Notes: generated from the letters alone by a model not told the origin. A stretch of 64,000 nucleotides of DNA from Desulfopila sp. IMCC35006 (GCF_005116645.1 NZ_SWCM01000005.1:186001-250000); one strand, 5' to 3'. Shown: positions 53,454 through 63,477, counted from the first letter of the stretch. Translations and numbers: made by a program.

Positions 53454-54503
53454 TCATTTGAATAGTTTCACAAATTCTCCATACCCTTTACTCTCGAGCT
53501 CGTCTGCCGGGATAAATTTCAAGGCTGCCGAATTAAGACAGTACCGCAGGCCGGTCGGCGCCGGGCCATCGTCAAAGACATGGCCGAGATGGGAATCTGC
53601 TCCAGCACTTCGCACCTCGGTGCGCACCATGAACATTTTCACGTCTTTTTTCTCAACCACGTTTTCCGCAACCAGAGGTTTGGTAAAACTTGGCCATCCG
53701 GTTCCCGAGTCGAATTTATCCAGTGAACTGAACAGCGGTTCTCCGGAGACGATATCAACATAGATACCGGCCTTCTTATTGGTGTTGTATTCATTTTCAA
53801 AAGGGCGCTCCGTGTCTTCCTTTTGCGTCACCTCGTACTGCAAAGGCGTTAACCTGGCCCGCAGCTCCGCATCCGAAGGCTTGACGAATTTTTTGTCCGC
53901 CGGGTGGTCTTTCCAGGTTCTTTCCAGAAAACCGGCCCTGCCGGAACCAACTTTATAGGCCTCATAATGGGCGACGTTCTTCTTGTAATAGTCCTGATGG
54001 TATTCTTCGGCGGGATAAAACGGCTTGGCCGGGCGGATAGCCGTAGCTATCGGCCTGCTGAAAATACCTGATGCAGCAATTTCGTCACGGGACTGTTCGG
54101 CGATCTTTTTTTCGGCTTCATCGTTATAAAAAATCGCCGTTTTATAGTGATCACCGCGATCGGCAAACTGGCCACCCGGATCGGTGGGGTCGACATAACG
54201 CCAGAAGGTGTCGAGGAGTTCCTTGAAAGAAATTTTTTCCGGGTCGTAGACCACCCGGACCGATTCGATATGTCCGGTCCGACCGCTGGATACCTGTTCA
54301 TAGGTCGGATTCTTTTCATCCCCGCCACTATAGCCGGCCGTCACCTCCAGCACCCCCTTCAGTTGTTCAAAGGGAGGCTCCATGCACCAGAAACAGCCAC
54401 CGCCGAATACCGCAGTCTTTTCTGAGGAAACAGGTCGTTCTCCGGCGGCAAAAGCCGCGGTTGCCAGGAAGAACACCGCGGTCAAAAGTAGTAAATATTG
54501 CAT
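53454..54503 (-). CDS. msrAB: Exported methionine sulfoxide reductase MsrA-MsrB fusion
   Basis: A 349-residue periplasmic repair enzyme for oxidised methionine (both epimers). Signal peptide [20 protein letters not shown]. MsrA domain (about 35-190) with catalytic [12 protein letters not shown] and [10 protein letters not shown]. MsrB domain (about 210-345) with catalytic Cys in [13 protein letters not shown]. The zinc CxxC pairs usual in many MsrB are absent ([21 protein letters not shown]), so it is the zinc-free form. AAAGGAGA precedes the start at 54503; a longer in-frame ATG lies at 54533. An exported MsrAB in an apparent anaerobe fits exposure to oxidants at the cell surface. Confidence 0.93.
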   Translation of the reverse strand: MQYLLLLTAVFFLATAAFAAGERPVSSEKTAVFGGGCFWCMEPPFEQLKGVLEVTAGYSGGDEKNPTYEQVSSGRTGHIESVRVVYDPEKISFKELLDTFWRYVDPTDPGGQFADRGDHYKTAIFYNDEAEKKIAEQSRDEIAASGIFSRPIATAIRPAKPFYPAEEYHQDYYKKNVAHYEAYKVGSGRAGFLERTWKDHPADKKFVKPSDAELRARLTPLQYEVTQKEDTERPFENEYNTNKKAGIYVDIVSGEPLFSSLDKFDSGTGWPSFTKPLVAENVVEKKDVKMFMVRTEVRSAGADSHLGHVFDDGPAPTGLRYCLNSAALKFIPADELESKGYGEFVKLFK

Positions 54504-54687
54504 AGTTTTCTCCTTTAGAATTTGTACTGCCACCTGACACCATAGGCACTGGCGCCGGCTTATTCAAGACTGCCCTGCATTTAGCCTTCCGACGCCATTA
54601 AAATGTTATAAACTTAACCTGCTTGTTTGCCGTTTTTTACCTCGCCAGGCAAGTTTTCTATTCCAAAAAGAAGGTTCGATTGCTATA

Positions 54688-56388
54688 GTGCCCACCATGA
54701 AAAAGCCAAATAATACCAAACGAACCAAGTTTATTTTTGTCACCGGCGGCGTCCTTTCCTCTCTGGGAAAAGGGCTGGCCTCCGCAGCCATTGGGGCACT
54801 GCTCGAAAGTCGTGGGCTGACGGTAACGTTCCAGAAACTGGACCCCTACATCAACGTCGATCCAGGCACCATGAATCCTTTCCAGCATGGCGAGGTTTAC
54901 GTCACCGACGACGGGGCCGAGACCGATCTGGATATGGGGCACTATGAACGCTACACCAGCGCAGTCATGGCCCAGAAAAACAATTACACCTCAGGGCGCA
55001 TCTACTATTCGGTTATCACCAAGGAACGGCGCGGTGAATACCTCGGCGGCACCGTGCAGGTCATTCCCCATATCACTGATGAAATCAAAGCCGCAGTGCG
55101 CCAGCTTGACGGCAGTGTCGATGTCGCCATCATCGAAATCGGCGGCACCGTCGGCGACATTGAAGGTTTGCCGTTCATCGAGGCCATTCGCCAACTGCGC
55201 GGTGATCTGGGCCGGGAGTACACCCTGTTCATTCATCTGACCCTGGTGCCTTATATCAAAACGGCCGGGGAGGTAAAGACCAAACCGACCCAGCATTCGG
55301 TACGCGAGCTGCGGGCCGATGGCATCCAGCCGGATATCCTGCTCTGCCGGACGGAAGTTCCCTTAGATGACAGCCTGAAGGCGAAACTTGCGCTGTTTTG
55401 TAATGTTCCCCAGGATGCTGTCATCACCGCAATCGACGTTGACACCATCTACGAACTTCCGCTCCATCTGCATAAGGAAGGTCTCGACAACAAAATCCTC
55501 GAGCTGCTCAATATCTGGACCGGCCAGCCGAATATCAAACCGTGGGAAGAGCTGGTCCACAATATCAAGAATCCACGAAACAGCGTCACTATTGCCATTA
55601 CCGGCAAGTATGTCGATCTTACCGAGTCGTATAAAAGTCTCCACGAAGCGCTGGTGCATGGCGGTCTGGCCAACGGTACCAAGGTCAACCTGGAGTATAT
55701 CAGCGCGGAATGCCTTGAATCGAAAAACGTGGCCGCCCTGCTCGACGGCTGCGACGGGATTCTTGTTCCCGGCGGATTCGGCAAGCGCGGCGTAGAAGGG
55801 AAAATTAAAGCGATAAATTACGCCCGCAAGAACAAAATACCCTTTTTTGGTATCTGCCTCGGCATGCAGCTGGCGGTAGTTGAATTTGCCCGGGATGTGC
55901 TGGGACTTCCCCTGGCCAATTCTACGGAACTGGACGAAGCCACCCCGGATCCGGTCATTTATCTGATCAAGGAATGGTTTGACTATCGCACCAACCAGAA
56001 GCAGATACGGGACGAAGAGTCGGACCTCGGCGGCACCCTGCGCCTTGGTGCCTACCCCTGTGTACTCAAAGAAGACACCAATGCCTATCGGGCCTACGCG
56101 CAGGATGAAATTTCCGAGCGACACCGCCACCGGTTTGAATATAATAATGCCTATCGGCAAAAGCTGGAAGAAAGCGGCCTGCTCGTATCAGGAACATCGC
56201 CGGACAACAATCTGGTGGAAATTGTTGAGATAAAAGACCACCCCTGGTTCCTTGGCTGTCAATTCCATCCCGAGTTCAAATCCAAACCAATGAAGCCGCA
56301 TCCGTTATTCCGAGATTTCATCAGCGCGGCACTGGCTCATAAACAACAGGGACAACTCAAGAAAGCCAAGGAAGTGATCGGTGACTGA
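54688..56388 (+). CDS. pyrG: CTP synthase
   Basis: Makes CTP from UTP, ATP and glutamine. Complete, with the synthetase domain ([20 protein letters not shown] at the N-terminus, then [20 protein letters not shown]) and the class I glutaminase domain ([15 protein letters not shown], then active Cys in [12 protein letters not shown], His/Glu in [12 protein letters not shown]). Start by GTG at 54688 with AAGAAGG upstream, or ATG at 54697. Its stop overlaps the kdsA start by eight bases, so pyrG, kdsA, kdsC and lptC form one operon. Confidence 0.97.
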   Translation: MPTMKKPNNTKRTKFIFVTGGVLSSLGKGLASAAIGALLESRGLTVTFQKLDPYINVDPGTMNPFQHGEVYVTDDGAETDLDMGHYERYTSAVMAQKNNYTSGRIYYSVITKERRGEYLGGTVQVIPHITDEIKAAVRQLDGSVDVAIIEIGGTVGDIEGLPFIEAIRQLRGDLGREYTLFIHLTLVPYIKTAGEVKTKPTQHSVRELRADGIQPDILLCRTEVPLDDSLKAKLALFCNVPQDAVITAIDVDTIYELPLHLHKEGLDNKILELLNIWTGQPNIKPWEELVHNIKNPRNSVTIAITGKYVDLTESYKSLHEALVHGGLANGTKVNLEYISAECLESKNVAALLDGCDGILVPGGFGKRGVEGKIKAINYARKNKIPFFGICLGMQLAVVEFARDVLGLPLANSTELDEATPDPVIYLIKEWFDYRTNQKQIRDEESDLGGTLRLGAYPCVLKEDTNAYRAYAQDEISERHRHRFEYNNAYRQKLEESGLLVSGTSPDNNLVEIVEIKDHPWFLGCQFHPEFKSKPMKPHPLFRDFISAALAHKQQGQLKKAKEVIGD

Positions 56389-57217
56389 TATTAAACTCGC
56401 CATTGATACCCCTTCCGGTCCCCCGCTTCTTGTCGGCACCGGACAACCGCTGCTGCTTATCGGTGGACCGTGCGCACTTGAATCAGAAGAACTGGCCAGA
56501 ACCGTGGCGGGGGCAATGCAGGAGATCTGCGACCGCCTGGGCATCCACTACGTATTCAAGGCTTCTTTTGACAAAGCCAACCGGACATCACTTGATTCCT
56601 ATCGAGGTCCGGGCCTGGTAGAAGGGCTGGCGACGCTCGCTAAAATTCGACGGGAATTCAGGGTACCGGTTATTTCGGATATCCATGACGTCACCCAGGT
56701 CGAGGCCGCCGCAGAAGTACTCGACATTATCCAGATTCCAGCTTTTCTCTGCCGACAGACAGATCTTCTGACGGCTGCGGCAAAAACCGGCAAAGTGGTC
56801 AATGTTAAAAAGGGCCAATTCGTCTCCCCCTGGGATATGCAGAACGCAGTCAATAAAATGCGCGGCGTCGGGGGCAAAAAAATTATGCTGGTTGAACGAG
56901 GCGCCTGCTTTGGCTATAACAATCTGGTCGTCGATATGCGCTCCCTGCCAGTCATGCGCTCGTTTGGCTGCCCGGTCATTTTTGATGCCACTCATTCGGT
57001 ACAGCTTCCCGGTGGAGCAGGCGGCACTTCCAGCGGCCAGCGGGAGTTCATCAGCACTCTCAGCAAAGCCGCCATTGCCGCCGGCATTGACGGCCTGTTT
57101 ATGGAAATCCATCCCAATCCGGACCAGGCCCTGTGCGACGGCCCGAATTCCATCCCCCTTGATAAGGTTGAAGAACTGCTCGTGCAGCTGATCAGGGTTC
57201 GCAATGCGGTTTGCTAG
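56381..57217 (+). CDS. kdsA: 2-dehydro-3-deoxyphosphooctonate aldolase (KDO 8-phosphate synthase)
   Basis: Condenses phosphoenolpyruvate with arabinose 5-phosphate to give KDO 8-phosphate for LPS. 278 residues with the family blocks [67 protein letters not shown] and [18 protein letters not shown] start overlapping the pyrG stop. Confidence 0.97.
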   Translation: MTDIKLAIDTPSGPPLLVGTGQPLLLIGGPCALESEELARTVAGAMQEICDRLGIHYVFKASFDKANRTSLDSYRGPGLVEGLATLAKIRREFRVPVISDIHDVTQVEAAAEVLDIIQIPAFLCRQTDLLTAAAKTGKVVNVKKGQFVSPWDMQNAVNKMRGVGGKKIMLVERGACFGYNNLVVDMRSLPVMRSFGCPVIFDATHSVQLPGGAGGTSSGQREFISTLSKAAIAAGIDGLFMEIHPNPDQALCDGPNSIPLDKVEELLVQLIRVRNAVC

Positions 57218-57219
57218 TT

Positions 57220-57858
57220 ATGGCCGATAATTGTCCTCCATCGCCCACAGACTATCCGTCCGATTGCGAAATTCTTGAAGGATACCGGACCAGGGTCCGG
57301 GAACGCGACAGTCGAAAAAACGATCCCCAACGAGTTCGTGCTCTTGCCAAAGCCCGAGAAATAAAACTGTTATTGCTGGATGTCGATGGTGTTTTGACCG
57401 ACGGGACGCTTCTCTACACCGGCAGTGGCGAGGAAAGCAAGTCGTTTAATACCCAGGATGGTTTCGGCCTGCGCCTGCTTGGGGAAGCAGGTGTCGATAC
57501 GGGTGTCATAACAGCCAGACAGTCAGAAGTTGTCGCCAGGCGCACCAAAGAACTCAACATGCGGTTCATATACCAGGGCGTCGGCAATAAAAACGATGCC
57601 TTCAGGGAAATCATGCGGGTCTCCGGTCTCAAGCCCTTCCAGATCGCCTATATGGGTGACGACTGGCTGGACCTGGTGCTGCTGCAGCAGGTTGGCCTGG
57701 CTATCGCTCCGGCCAACGCCGTGCCGGAAGTGCAGGAGATCGTCCATTTTATAACCGAACGACCGGGAGGTGGCGGGGCCGTGCGTGATGCCTGCGATCT
57801 GCTCGTCGAGGCCAAAAATCTCGCTCTGGAGTTGCTGCAAAAGTACAAAAATCGATGA
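57220..57858 (+). CDS. kdsC: KDO 8-phosphate phosphatase, HAD family
   Basis: Removes the phosphate from KDO 8-phosphate. The HAD motifs are LLLLDVDGVLTDGTLLYT, GVITARQSEVVARR and AYMGDDWLDLVLLQQ. About 40 extra residues precede the first motif compared with typical KdsC (charged, no domain). The ATG at 57220 follows the kdsA stop by two bases, and the 3' end overlaps lptC by four. Confidence 0.93.
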   Translation: MADNCPPSPTDYPSDCEILEGYRTRVRERDSRKNDPQRVRALAKAREIKLLLLDVDGVLTDGTLLYTGSGEESKSFNTQDGFGLRLLGEAGVDTGVITARQSEVVARRTKELNMRFIYQGVGNKNDAFREIMRVSGLKPFQIAYMGDDWLDLVLLQQVGLAIAPANAVPEVQEIVHFITERPGGGGAVRDACDLLVEAKNLALELLQKYKNR

Positions 57859-58433
57859 AATTCCATCGCAACACCATCTGGCTCGTCCCTCTCATCATCA
57901 TTGTCACCTATCCTCTCTGGTCCGTACCGGTCGGCAATTTTCTCAGTCCCCGAGGCAGCGTCGATCCCGCCCCGATCCCGCTGCACCCCGACAACCAGAA
58001 TTTCAATATGAACACGGTACAGATACTGCAAAACCAGAAAGGGCAGAAAACCGCACTGGTACGAGGCCGTAAAGCCCACACGGGCGTGAAACCAAACGTC
58101 CTGGTTATGGAGTTCGTCAACGCTGATCTTTTTGATGCGCAGGGCAATATCACCAAAATTATCGCCAACACCGGCGAGTACAACACAACCAGCAAAATTC
58201 TGACCTTAACTGACGATGTGGTAATCAACAGAATACACGATAAACAGTTCCTCTATACCGATCTGTTGATGTACGACAGTGAAAAACGCACCGTCAAGTG
58301 TCCCGGCAAAATCAGGCTGGAAGGGAAGAATATTGAAATAGACGGCGGTAGCCTGGATTACGACGTTACCAGTGGAAGCTATGAGATCGGTAAGAGAGTC
58401 CATTGTATCATCAACGGCTTCATCAAACCATGA
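57855..58433 (+). CDS. lptC: LPS export protein LptC
   Basis: A bitopic inner-membrane protein that receives LPS from LptBFG. One N-terminal helix (LVPLIIIVTYPLW) and an OstA-like beta-jellyroll (FVNADLFDAQGNITKIIANT, then LTLTDDVVINRI, then LLMYDSEKRTVKCPGKIRLE). 192 residues, normal for the family. The usual downstream genes lptA, lptB and rpoN do not follow; a dispersed repeat and trmO on the other strand do. Confidence 0.88.
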   Translation: MKFHRNTIWLVPLIIIVTYPLWSVPVGNFLSPRGSVDPAPIPLHPDNQNFNMNTVQILQNQKGQKTALVRGRKAHTGVKPNVLVMEFVNADLFDAQGNITKIIANTGEYNTTSKILTLTDDVVINRIHDKQFLYTDLLMYDSEKRTVKCPGKIRLEGKNIEIDGGSLDYDVTSGSYEIGKRVHCIINGFIKP

Positions 58434-58490
58434 TGGTTACGGAAAAAACCTTCATCTGATTTCATATGCCACAAGGGAACCAGGGGGAAT

Positions 58491-58551
58491 ATTGAAACAA
58501 CGACGCAGATGAAAATTTCTATGCCGTTCAGTAATTTTTACGACGCCATCA
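58491..58551. repeat. Dispersed repeat, copy 2, overlapping the trmO stop codon
   Basis: Second copy of the element at 986-1047, ending in the same GTAATTTTTACGACGCCATC. The following A completes the TCA that is the TGA stop of trmO on the minus strand. It separates lptC from trmO. Confidence 0.8.
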
Positions 58552-59274
58552 GATTTCCGCACAGTTTTTGATAAAAAACCTGTTCCCCTCGACTGTCCAA
58601 CGGATGTTGACATTCCAGAGCAGCATACCGAAATTTTTACGGTTTTTTTTCTGACTAGCCGGTCGCGGGTCGTGACGAATCAGATCCTCTATTAATTGGC
58701 GTATATTTCTGCCGTGTTTTACCAGGTATGCAGAACAGAAAATCTCGGCCTCGGCGCTGAACGCAATATCCACCACCGGTTGTTCCCCGAGCGCGTAACC
58801 GCAGGAGGCTGACAGAATACAATCGCTGTAAGGAATATAGGGTTTAATATCGAAAACAGGGGTTTGATCGAGAAAATCGATGCCGGAGAGCTCGAGAAAT
58901 AGACGGCCCTTTTCCAAGACAAGCCCCTCGAGCCGCACCACCGATAAACCGAGATGGTTGGGACGGTGCGGACTGCGGGTCGCAAAAACACCAACTCTTT
59001 TCTGCCCTCCCAGCCAGGGTGGCCGGACTGTCGGCTTCCATCCCTCGGCAAGAGTCTCATGAAAACAAAAATGCACCCAGATATGCGAAAACTGCTCCAG
59101 GCCGCGCACCATTTCCTGTCTGTTAAAGGGTGGCAACAGTTCCAGTCGAGCGGTCGCTGAGGCCACCATGCCCGGCTGCCGGGGAATGCCGAATTTCTCC
59201 GTGAAGCAGGAGTGGACGATGCCGATGGGGGTAAGAGCCCCATTATTTTCTGTACGCCCGTTATCTGGTTCCAT
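58549..59274 (-). CDS. trmO: tRNA (m6t6A37) methyltransferase TrmO
   Basis: Methylates the t6A at position 37 of tRNA-Thr. Beta-barrel enzyme of the TsaA/UPF0066 family. Recognisable segments are GIVHSCFTEKFGIPRQPG near the N-terminus, LEQFSHIWVHFCFHE, GVFATRSPHRPNHLGLSVV and DFLDQTPVFDIKPYIPYSD. 241 residues from the ATG at 59274, chosen because an AGAGGTG lies upstream and because the longer frame would need a TTG. Divergent from the nickel transporter operon. Confidence 0.93.
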   Translation of the reverse strand: MEPDNGRTENNGALTPIGIVHSCFTEKFGIPRQPGMVASATARLELLPPFNRQEMVRGLEQFSHIWVHFCFHETLAEGWKPTVRPPWLGGQKRVGVFATRSPHRPNHLGLSVVRLEGLVLEKGRLFLELSGIDFLDQTPVFDIKPYIPYSDCILSASCGYALGEQPVVDIAFSAEAEIFCSAYLVKHGRNIRQLIEDLIRHDPRPASQKKNRKNFGMLLWNVNIRWTVEGNRFFIKNCAEI

Positions 59275-59349
59275 CGCGTATTCTTTCACCTCTCTCTGTT
59301 TACCTCTCGAGACGCTCAACGGAGCGCCAGTAATACTATTTTTTATTTT

Positions 59350-59419
59350 GTGTCACTAAATTCTTGACACGCCATGATGCCCTCGGTACTTTGTAACACA
59401 AATTATTTCTTCGTGTTAT
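59350..59419. promoter_or_regulatory. Two inverted repeats before nikM, candidate nickel-regulator operators
   Basis: GTGTCA/TGACAC (59350-59370) and GTAACAC/GTGTTAT with a 13-base spacer (59393-59419) lie within 120 bases before nikM. TTGACA at 59364 with TACTTT 17 bases later is a possible sigma-70 promoter between them. Half-sites of the GTGTTAC kind are described for NikR in deltaproteobacteria, but here their order is inverted, so the identification is tentative. Confidence 0.4.
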
Positions 59420-59464
59420 ATTTTAGCGTCTCAGGCCGATTGAAGATAGGGAGAACCACATCAC

Positions 59465-60067
59465 ATGCATATTTCGGAAGGCGTCTTAAGCCCCCCTGTC
59501 CTGTTAGCCGGAGCGGCAATTACCGCCGTCGGCACGGCAATTGGCTTGAAAAAACTTGATTATGACCGAATCATGACGGTCTCCCTGTTGACAGCTACCT
59601 TTTTTGTGGCCTCGCTCATCCATGTACCCATCGGACCTGGTAATGTCCATCTCCTGCTGGGGGGCCTGATGGGTATTGTCCTCGGCTGGAGTTGTTTTCC
59701 GGCAATCCTGGTGGCACTGTTGCTGCAAAGTCTTTTTTTCAACTTTGGCGGCATACTGGTATTGGGAGTGAACACCACGATCATGGCCCTGCCGGCCCTG
59801 ATCTGCTTTTATATTTTTCGGCCATGGGTTGAAAAAAACGGTCATAAAAGAAAAATTGCGGCTTTTGGTGCCGGTTTTTGTTCGATCCTCCTTTCCGCAT
59901 GTATAGCGGCGCTTGCCCTCTGGTCGACTGATCAAGGTTTTGCGCGGGCAGCTCAACTGATACTGGCCGCCCATATCCCCCTGATGATCATCGAGGGAAT
60001 TATCACCATGTTTACTGTCTCTTTTCTTGCCAAAGTTCAACCGGAATTTCTTATAATGGGAAAATAA
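59465..60067 (+). CDS. nikM: Nickel ECF transporter substrate-binding membrane component NikM (CbiM-like)
   Basis: A 200-residue S-component. The N-terminal MHISEGVLSPPVL is the metal-binding signature of CbiM/NikM (Met1, His2 coordinate the ion). Six or so helices follow with GPGNVHLLLGGLMGIVLG and LQSLFFNFGGILVLGVNTTI. The neighbours NikL and NikK, specific to nickel systems, decide for nickel over cobalt. GGGAG lies before the start. Overlaps nikL by one base. Confidence 0.92.
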   Translation: MHISEGVLSPPVLLAGAAITAVGTAIGLKKLDYDRIMTVSLLTATFFVASLIHVPIGPGNVHLLLGGLMGIVLGWSCFPAILVALLLQSLFFNFGGILVLGVNTTIMALPALICFYIFRPWVEKNGHKRKIAAFGAGFCSILLSACIAALALWSTDQGFARAAQLILAAHIPLMIIEGIITMFTVSFLAKVQPEFLIMGK

Positions 60068-60702
60068 TGCACCGTATAACTCTCTACCAACTGCTCTTTA
60101 TTCTTCTTCTGGTTCCCGCTTTATGCAGCCCCTGTTTTGCGCATAAAGTACGCATCTTTGCCTGGCGGGATGGTGACCATATCATCACCGAGTCAAAGTT
60201 CAGCGGTGGCAGACCTACCCAGAATGCCACCGTCTCCGTTGTCGAAACCAAAACCGGCCAGACCCTGCTGTCGGGAACAACAGATAGAGATGGAATGTTC
60301 AGTTTTCCCGTACCACAGACAGGTTCAAAAGAACTGCAGATCATCGTCAGCGCGGGAGACGGCCATAAAAACAATTGGACCTATACTCTGGAAGATTCTT
60401 CTGCAGAGAGCAACAATACTCCTCCCCCGGTAACCAGCGAAACCATTCGCCCTTCCCTGCAACCAGTATCCGAGGAGATACAAGAAAAAGAGCTGCAAGC
60501 CATTACGGCCTCTGAAATTGCCAGGATTGTCAATACAGCCCTCGATAAAAAGCTCGCCCCGATCGAAAGAACACTCGCGGAAAACTCGGACAAGGACCCG
60601 AGCCTGCAGGATATCCTTGGCGGTATCGGCTATATTCTCGGACTGGCCGGGATAGCTGCCTATATGCAATCACGCAAAAAACAACAAGGAGGAGGATCGT
60701 GA
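60067..60702 (+). CDS. nikL: Nickel transport accessory protein NikL-like
   Basis: A 211-residue exported/anchored protein. Signal peptide to about residue 25, then AHKVRIFAWRDGDHIITESK, the NikL-type N-terminus in which the His after signal cleavage would be exposed. A beta-sandwich domain (about 28-105) is followed by a linker and a C-terminal helix (GGIGYILGLAGIAAYMQSRK). Works with NikM in nickel uptake in family members. Overlaps nikK by four bases. Confidence 0.82.
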   Translation: MHRITLYQLLFILLLVPALCSPCFAHKVRIFAWRDGDHIITESKFSGGRPTQNATVSVVETKTGQTLLSGTTDRDGMFSFPVPQTGSKELQIIVSAGDGHKNNWTYTLEDSSAESNNTPPPVTSETIRPSLQPVSEEIQEKELQAITASEIARIVNTALDKKLAPIERTLAENSDKDPSLQDILGGIGYILGLAGIAAYMQSRKKQQGGGS

Positions 60703-61481
60703 GAAAGTTTGCTGCAATGAGTATTCTTGCCACTTTAATCTGCCTGCCGACCGGGCAGGCGCTTGCCCATTTCGGGATGGTTATTCCAGATCAGCATATT
60801 ATCGATCAGGAAAAAAAGAAGACAACGCTGACCCTTTCATTTTCCCATCCTTTTGAAAACGTCGGCATGGATCTCGCCCTCCCGAAAAAATTCACGGTAA
60901 CGATGGGCGGCAAAACAACCGATCTGCTGGCAACCCTCACGCCGGCCTCGGTTATGGAGCATAAAGCATGGCAGACTACCTATAATTTTACCCGTCCTGG
61001 TGTGTATCAGTTTGTCATGGAACCGACCCCTTACTGGGAACCAACCGAAGATTTGAGCATTATTCACTACACCAAAACAGTCATCCCCGCCTTCGGCGAC
61101 GACGAGGGTTGGGATGAACCCGTCGGTTTGCCAACTGAGATTGTCCCCCTGCTCAGGCCGTTTGGTAATTACGCCGGCAATAGTTTTTCCGGCCAGGTGC
61201 TGCTGCAGGGCAAGCCGGTCGCCGGAGCCGAAGTCGAGGTGGAATTCTATAATAAGGGCAACAGACTGCGGGCCAGAAGTGATTATCACGTGACTCAGGT
61301 CATAAAAGCCGATGGCAACGGCATCTTCACCTTCAGCTGCCCCCTGGCGGGCTGGTGGGGATTTGCCGCCCTGAGTGAAGCGGATTACACCATTAAAGAC
61401 CCGGCGGGTAAGGATAAAGGCGTTGAACTCGGGGCAGTATTGTGGATATACCTGGATGAACTACCGGAGGCACGGCAATAA
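60699..61481 (+). CDS. nikK: Nickel uptake accessory protein NikK-like (DUF4198)
   Basis: A 260-residue exported protein. Signal peptide ending QALA before HFGMVIPDQHIIDQ; the mature N-terminal His is again a likely metal ligand. DUF4198-type beta domains follow, with LSFSHPFENVGMDLALPKKF and a later carboxypeptidase-regulatory-like part (LQGKPVAGAEVEVEFYNKGN). GGAGGAGGATC precedes the start. Probably captures periplasmic nickel for NikM. Confidence 0.85.
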   Translation: MRKFAAMSILATLICLPTGQALAHFGMVIPDQHIIDQEKKKTTLTLSFSHPFENVGMDLALPKKFTVTMGGKTTDLLATLTPASVMEHKAWQTTYNFTRPGVYQFVMEPTPYWEPTEDLSIIHYTKTVIPAFGDDEGWDEPVGLPTEIVPLLRPFGNYAGNSFSGQVLLQGKPVAGAEVEVEFYNKGNRLRARSDYHVTQVIKADGNGIFTFSCPLAGWWGFAALSEADYTIKDPAGKDKGVELGAVLWIYLDELPEARQ

Positions 61482-61484
61482 TCG

Positions 61485-62240
61485 ATGATGGACGAACGTT
61501 TTGCGACCGGGAATTCCCTGCTGCACAAAAGAGATCCCAAGGTAAAAGTCATAGTTGCTGCCGCATATATAACTGTTGCCGCCATATCCAATAGTTTTGC
61601 GGTCGTCTCTCTGGCTCTTGCCTTGGCCTTTTTGCTGCTGCTTTTGAGCCGGCTGGACCTGCGTCAGGTCGGCAAACGTCTGTTGGCTGCCAACACCTTT
61701 ACCCTTTTCCTCTGGCTCACCCTGCCTCTGACCTACGGCGGGGAAGAGTTGACCCGGCTGGGTGCTTTCTCCCTCAGCGTTGAGGGCATACGCCTGGCGG
61801 CTCTCATCAGCCTGAAAACCAACTGCATCGTGCTCAGCCTGATCACGCTGCTCGGCACATCACGAATCGCCAGCCTCGGCCATGCCCTGGAAGGACTGCA
61901 TGTCTCCAGGCGTCTTTGTTTTATGCTGCTTTTTTCCTATCGTTATATCTTTGTCATCTACCAGGAATACCAGAAATTAAAACGTGCAGCCGGGATGCGC
62001 TGCTTTGTGCCGGCAACCAATATTCACACCTACCGAACCTATGGATACCTGTTTGGCATGACGCTGGTGAGAAGCTGGAACCGGGCCACCCGGGTGCATC
62101 AGGCCATGCTGCTGCGCGGCTTTAATGGACGGCTTATTCCCCTCGAACAGCGGACTGTTGCCAGCAATGATATTGTTTTTCTCGTTATCGGCCTGGCCAT
62201 TACGGCTACAGTAGCGTCGATACCTTTTTTCTATAGATGA
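61485..62240 (+). CDS. nikQ: ECF transporter T component NikQ (CbiQ family)
   Basis: A 251-residue membrane component that couples the ATPase to NikM. CbiQ pattern with several helices and the coupling-helix motifs: AAGMRCF and, in the C-terminal third, VHQAMLLRGFNGR, close to the family's AxxxRG signatures. Follows nikK by three bases. Confidence 0.92.
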   Translation: MMDERFATGNSLLHKRDPKVKVIVAAAYITVAAISNSFAVVSLALALAFLLLLLSRLDLRQVGKRLLAANTFTLFLWLTLPLTYGGEELTRLGAFSLSVEGIRLAALISLKTNCIVLSLITLLGTSRIASLGHALEGLHVSRRLCFMLLFSYRYIFVIYQEYQKLKRAAGMRCFVPATNIHTYRTYGYLFGMTLVRSWNRATRVHQAMLLRGFNGRLIPLEQRTVASNDIVFLVIGLAITATVASIPFFYR

Positions 62241-62356
62241 CTGCTCACTTCATACCTCTGCCATAATTCCCGGTCTATTAGCTTGCCGATACCCTCCGTC
62301 CTGTGGTAATTGTCCAGGTAACTTACTCGTTCTTTCTCTTAACAAAGGATTTTACC

Positions 62357-63427
62357 ATGAAGGTTGGAATCATCGGCCTGCCCCAAACAGGCAAAAAGAC
62401 CCTTTTCCAGGTACTGACCGGCAGTGAATTAAGAGAACAGGCCGGTCCCGCCAAACCTATTCCGGGTACAGCTGAAATACGAGACCCTCGCTTTGACCGG
62501 CTGGTATCCATGTATAGCCCGAACAAACAGGCCAGGGCGCGTATTGACCTCGTATTATTACCGAAAATGGAACAGGAGAACATCGCCAAGGGGGACATCT
62601 TCAAAGAGATCGACGACGTCGATGCCCTGTGCCATGTGATCCGGGCCTTTGAAGACGATTCGGTGTACCACGCGGAAGGCTCTGTCGACCCCTTCCGAGA
62701 TGCGGATATGGTAAATGGCGAGCTGATCATGCATGATCAGATCTTTGTCGAAAAACGCATTGCCCGTATTGAAACGGCCCTGAAAAAGATCAAGGACGAG
62801 AAGCAGGCCATTGAACTGGACCTGATGCGCAGGCTGCTGGCCCATCTGGAGGAGGAGAAACCGCTTCGACTTATGGCATTCAATGAAGACGAAGAACTGC
62901 TCCTCCGCAGCTACCCTCTTATTACCCGAAAAGAATTGATCCTCGCCTTCAATGTGGCGGAAGATCAGCTGGGAGACACAACGCTTCTTGAAAAAATGGC
63001 CGGGCAGTGCCGACAAAATAAGATGGAAGCGATGATTGTCTGCGCCCAGGTGGAGTCAGAGATTGTGCTGCTGGATTCAGAAGCAGAAAAAACGGAGTTC
63101 CTGCAGGATTTAGGGATCGACGAACCGGCCCTTGGCATTATGACCCGCCTTTGCCTGAAAGCGCTCGGGCTTATCTCTTTTTTCACCGTCGGTAAAGATG
63201 AAGTCAGGCAATGGCTGGTGCGAAAAAACTCCCCGGCCCCGGTCGCCGCAGGAGTGATCCATTCCGACCTGCAGCGCGGCTTTATCCGCGCGGAAGTGAT
63301 GAAATACGATGAGCTGATGGAATACGGCAGCGAAGCGGAATTGAAAAAGGCCGGCAAGATGTACCTGCAGGGCAAAGACTATATCGTCACCGACGGCGAT
63401 ATTTTAAATATCCGCTTCAAGGTGTGA
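62357..63427 (+). CDS. YchF-like (Obg-type) P-loop GTPase/ATPase
   Basis: A 356-residue cytosolic nucleotide-binding protein related to YchF. Walker A variant GLPQTGKKTLFQVLTG near the N-terminus, a PGTAEIRDPRFDRL block matching YchF residues after switch I, IDDVDALCHVIRAFEDD in place of the usual ...VVR.F loop, and a C-terminal TGS-like domain (FFTVGKDEVRQWLVRKNSPA, then GFIRAEVMKYDELMEYGSEA). AAAGGA precedes the ATG at 62357. It lies between nikQ and nikO, so it is co-transcribed with the nickel transporter or at least embedded in it. It is not the standard YchF in sequence (no NKxD-type specificity motif seen). Confidence 0.82.
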   Translation: MKVGIIGLPQTGKKTLFQVLTGSELREQAGPAKPIPGTAEIRDPRFDRLVSMYSPNKQARARIDLVLLPKMEQENIAKGDIFKEIDDVDALCHVIRAFEDDSVYHAEGSVDPFRDADMVNGELIMHDQIFVEKRIARIETALKKIKDEKQAIELDLMRRLLAHLEEEKPLRLMAFNEDEELLLRSYPLITRKELILAFNVAEDQLGDTTLLEKMAGQCRQNKMEAMIVCAQVESEIVLLDSEAEKTEFLQDLGIDEPALGIMTRLCLKALGLISFFTVGKDEVRQWLVRKNSPAPVAAGVIHSDLQRGFIRAEVMKYDELMEYGSEAELKKAGKMYLQGKDYIVTDGDILNIRFKV

Positions 63428-63477
63428 GAACCCGTAGATGGTTGCATTTCTGAATGACTACGTAATATGAGAAACAA

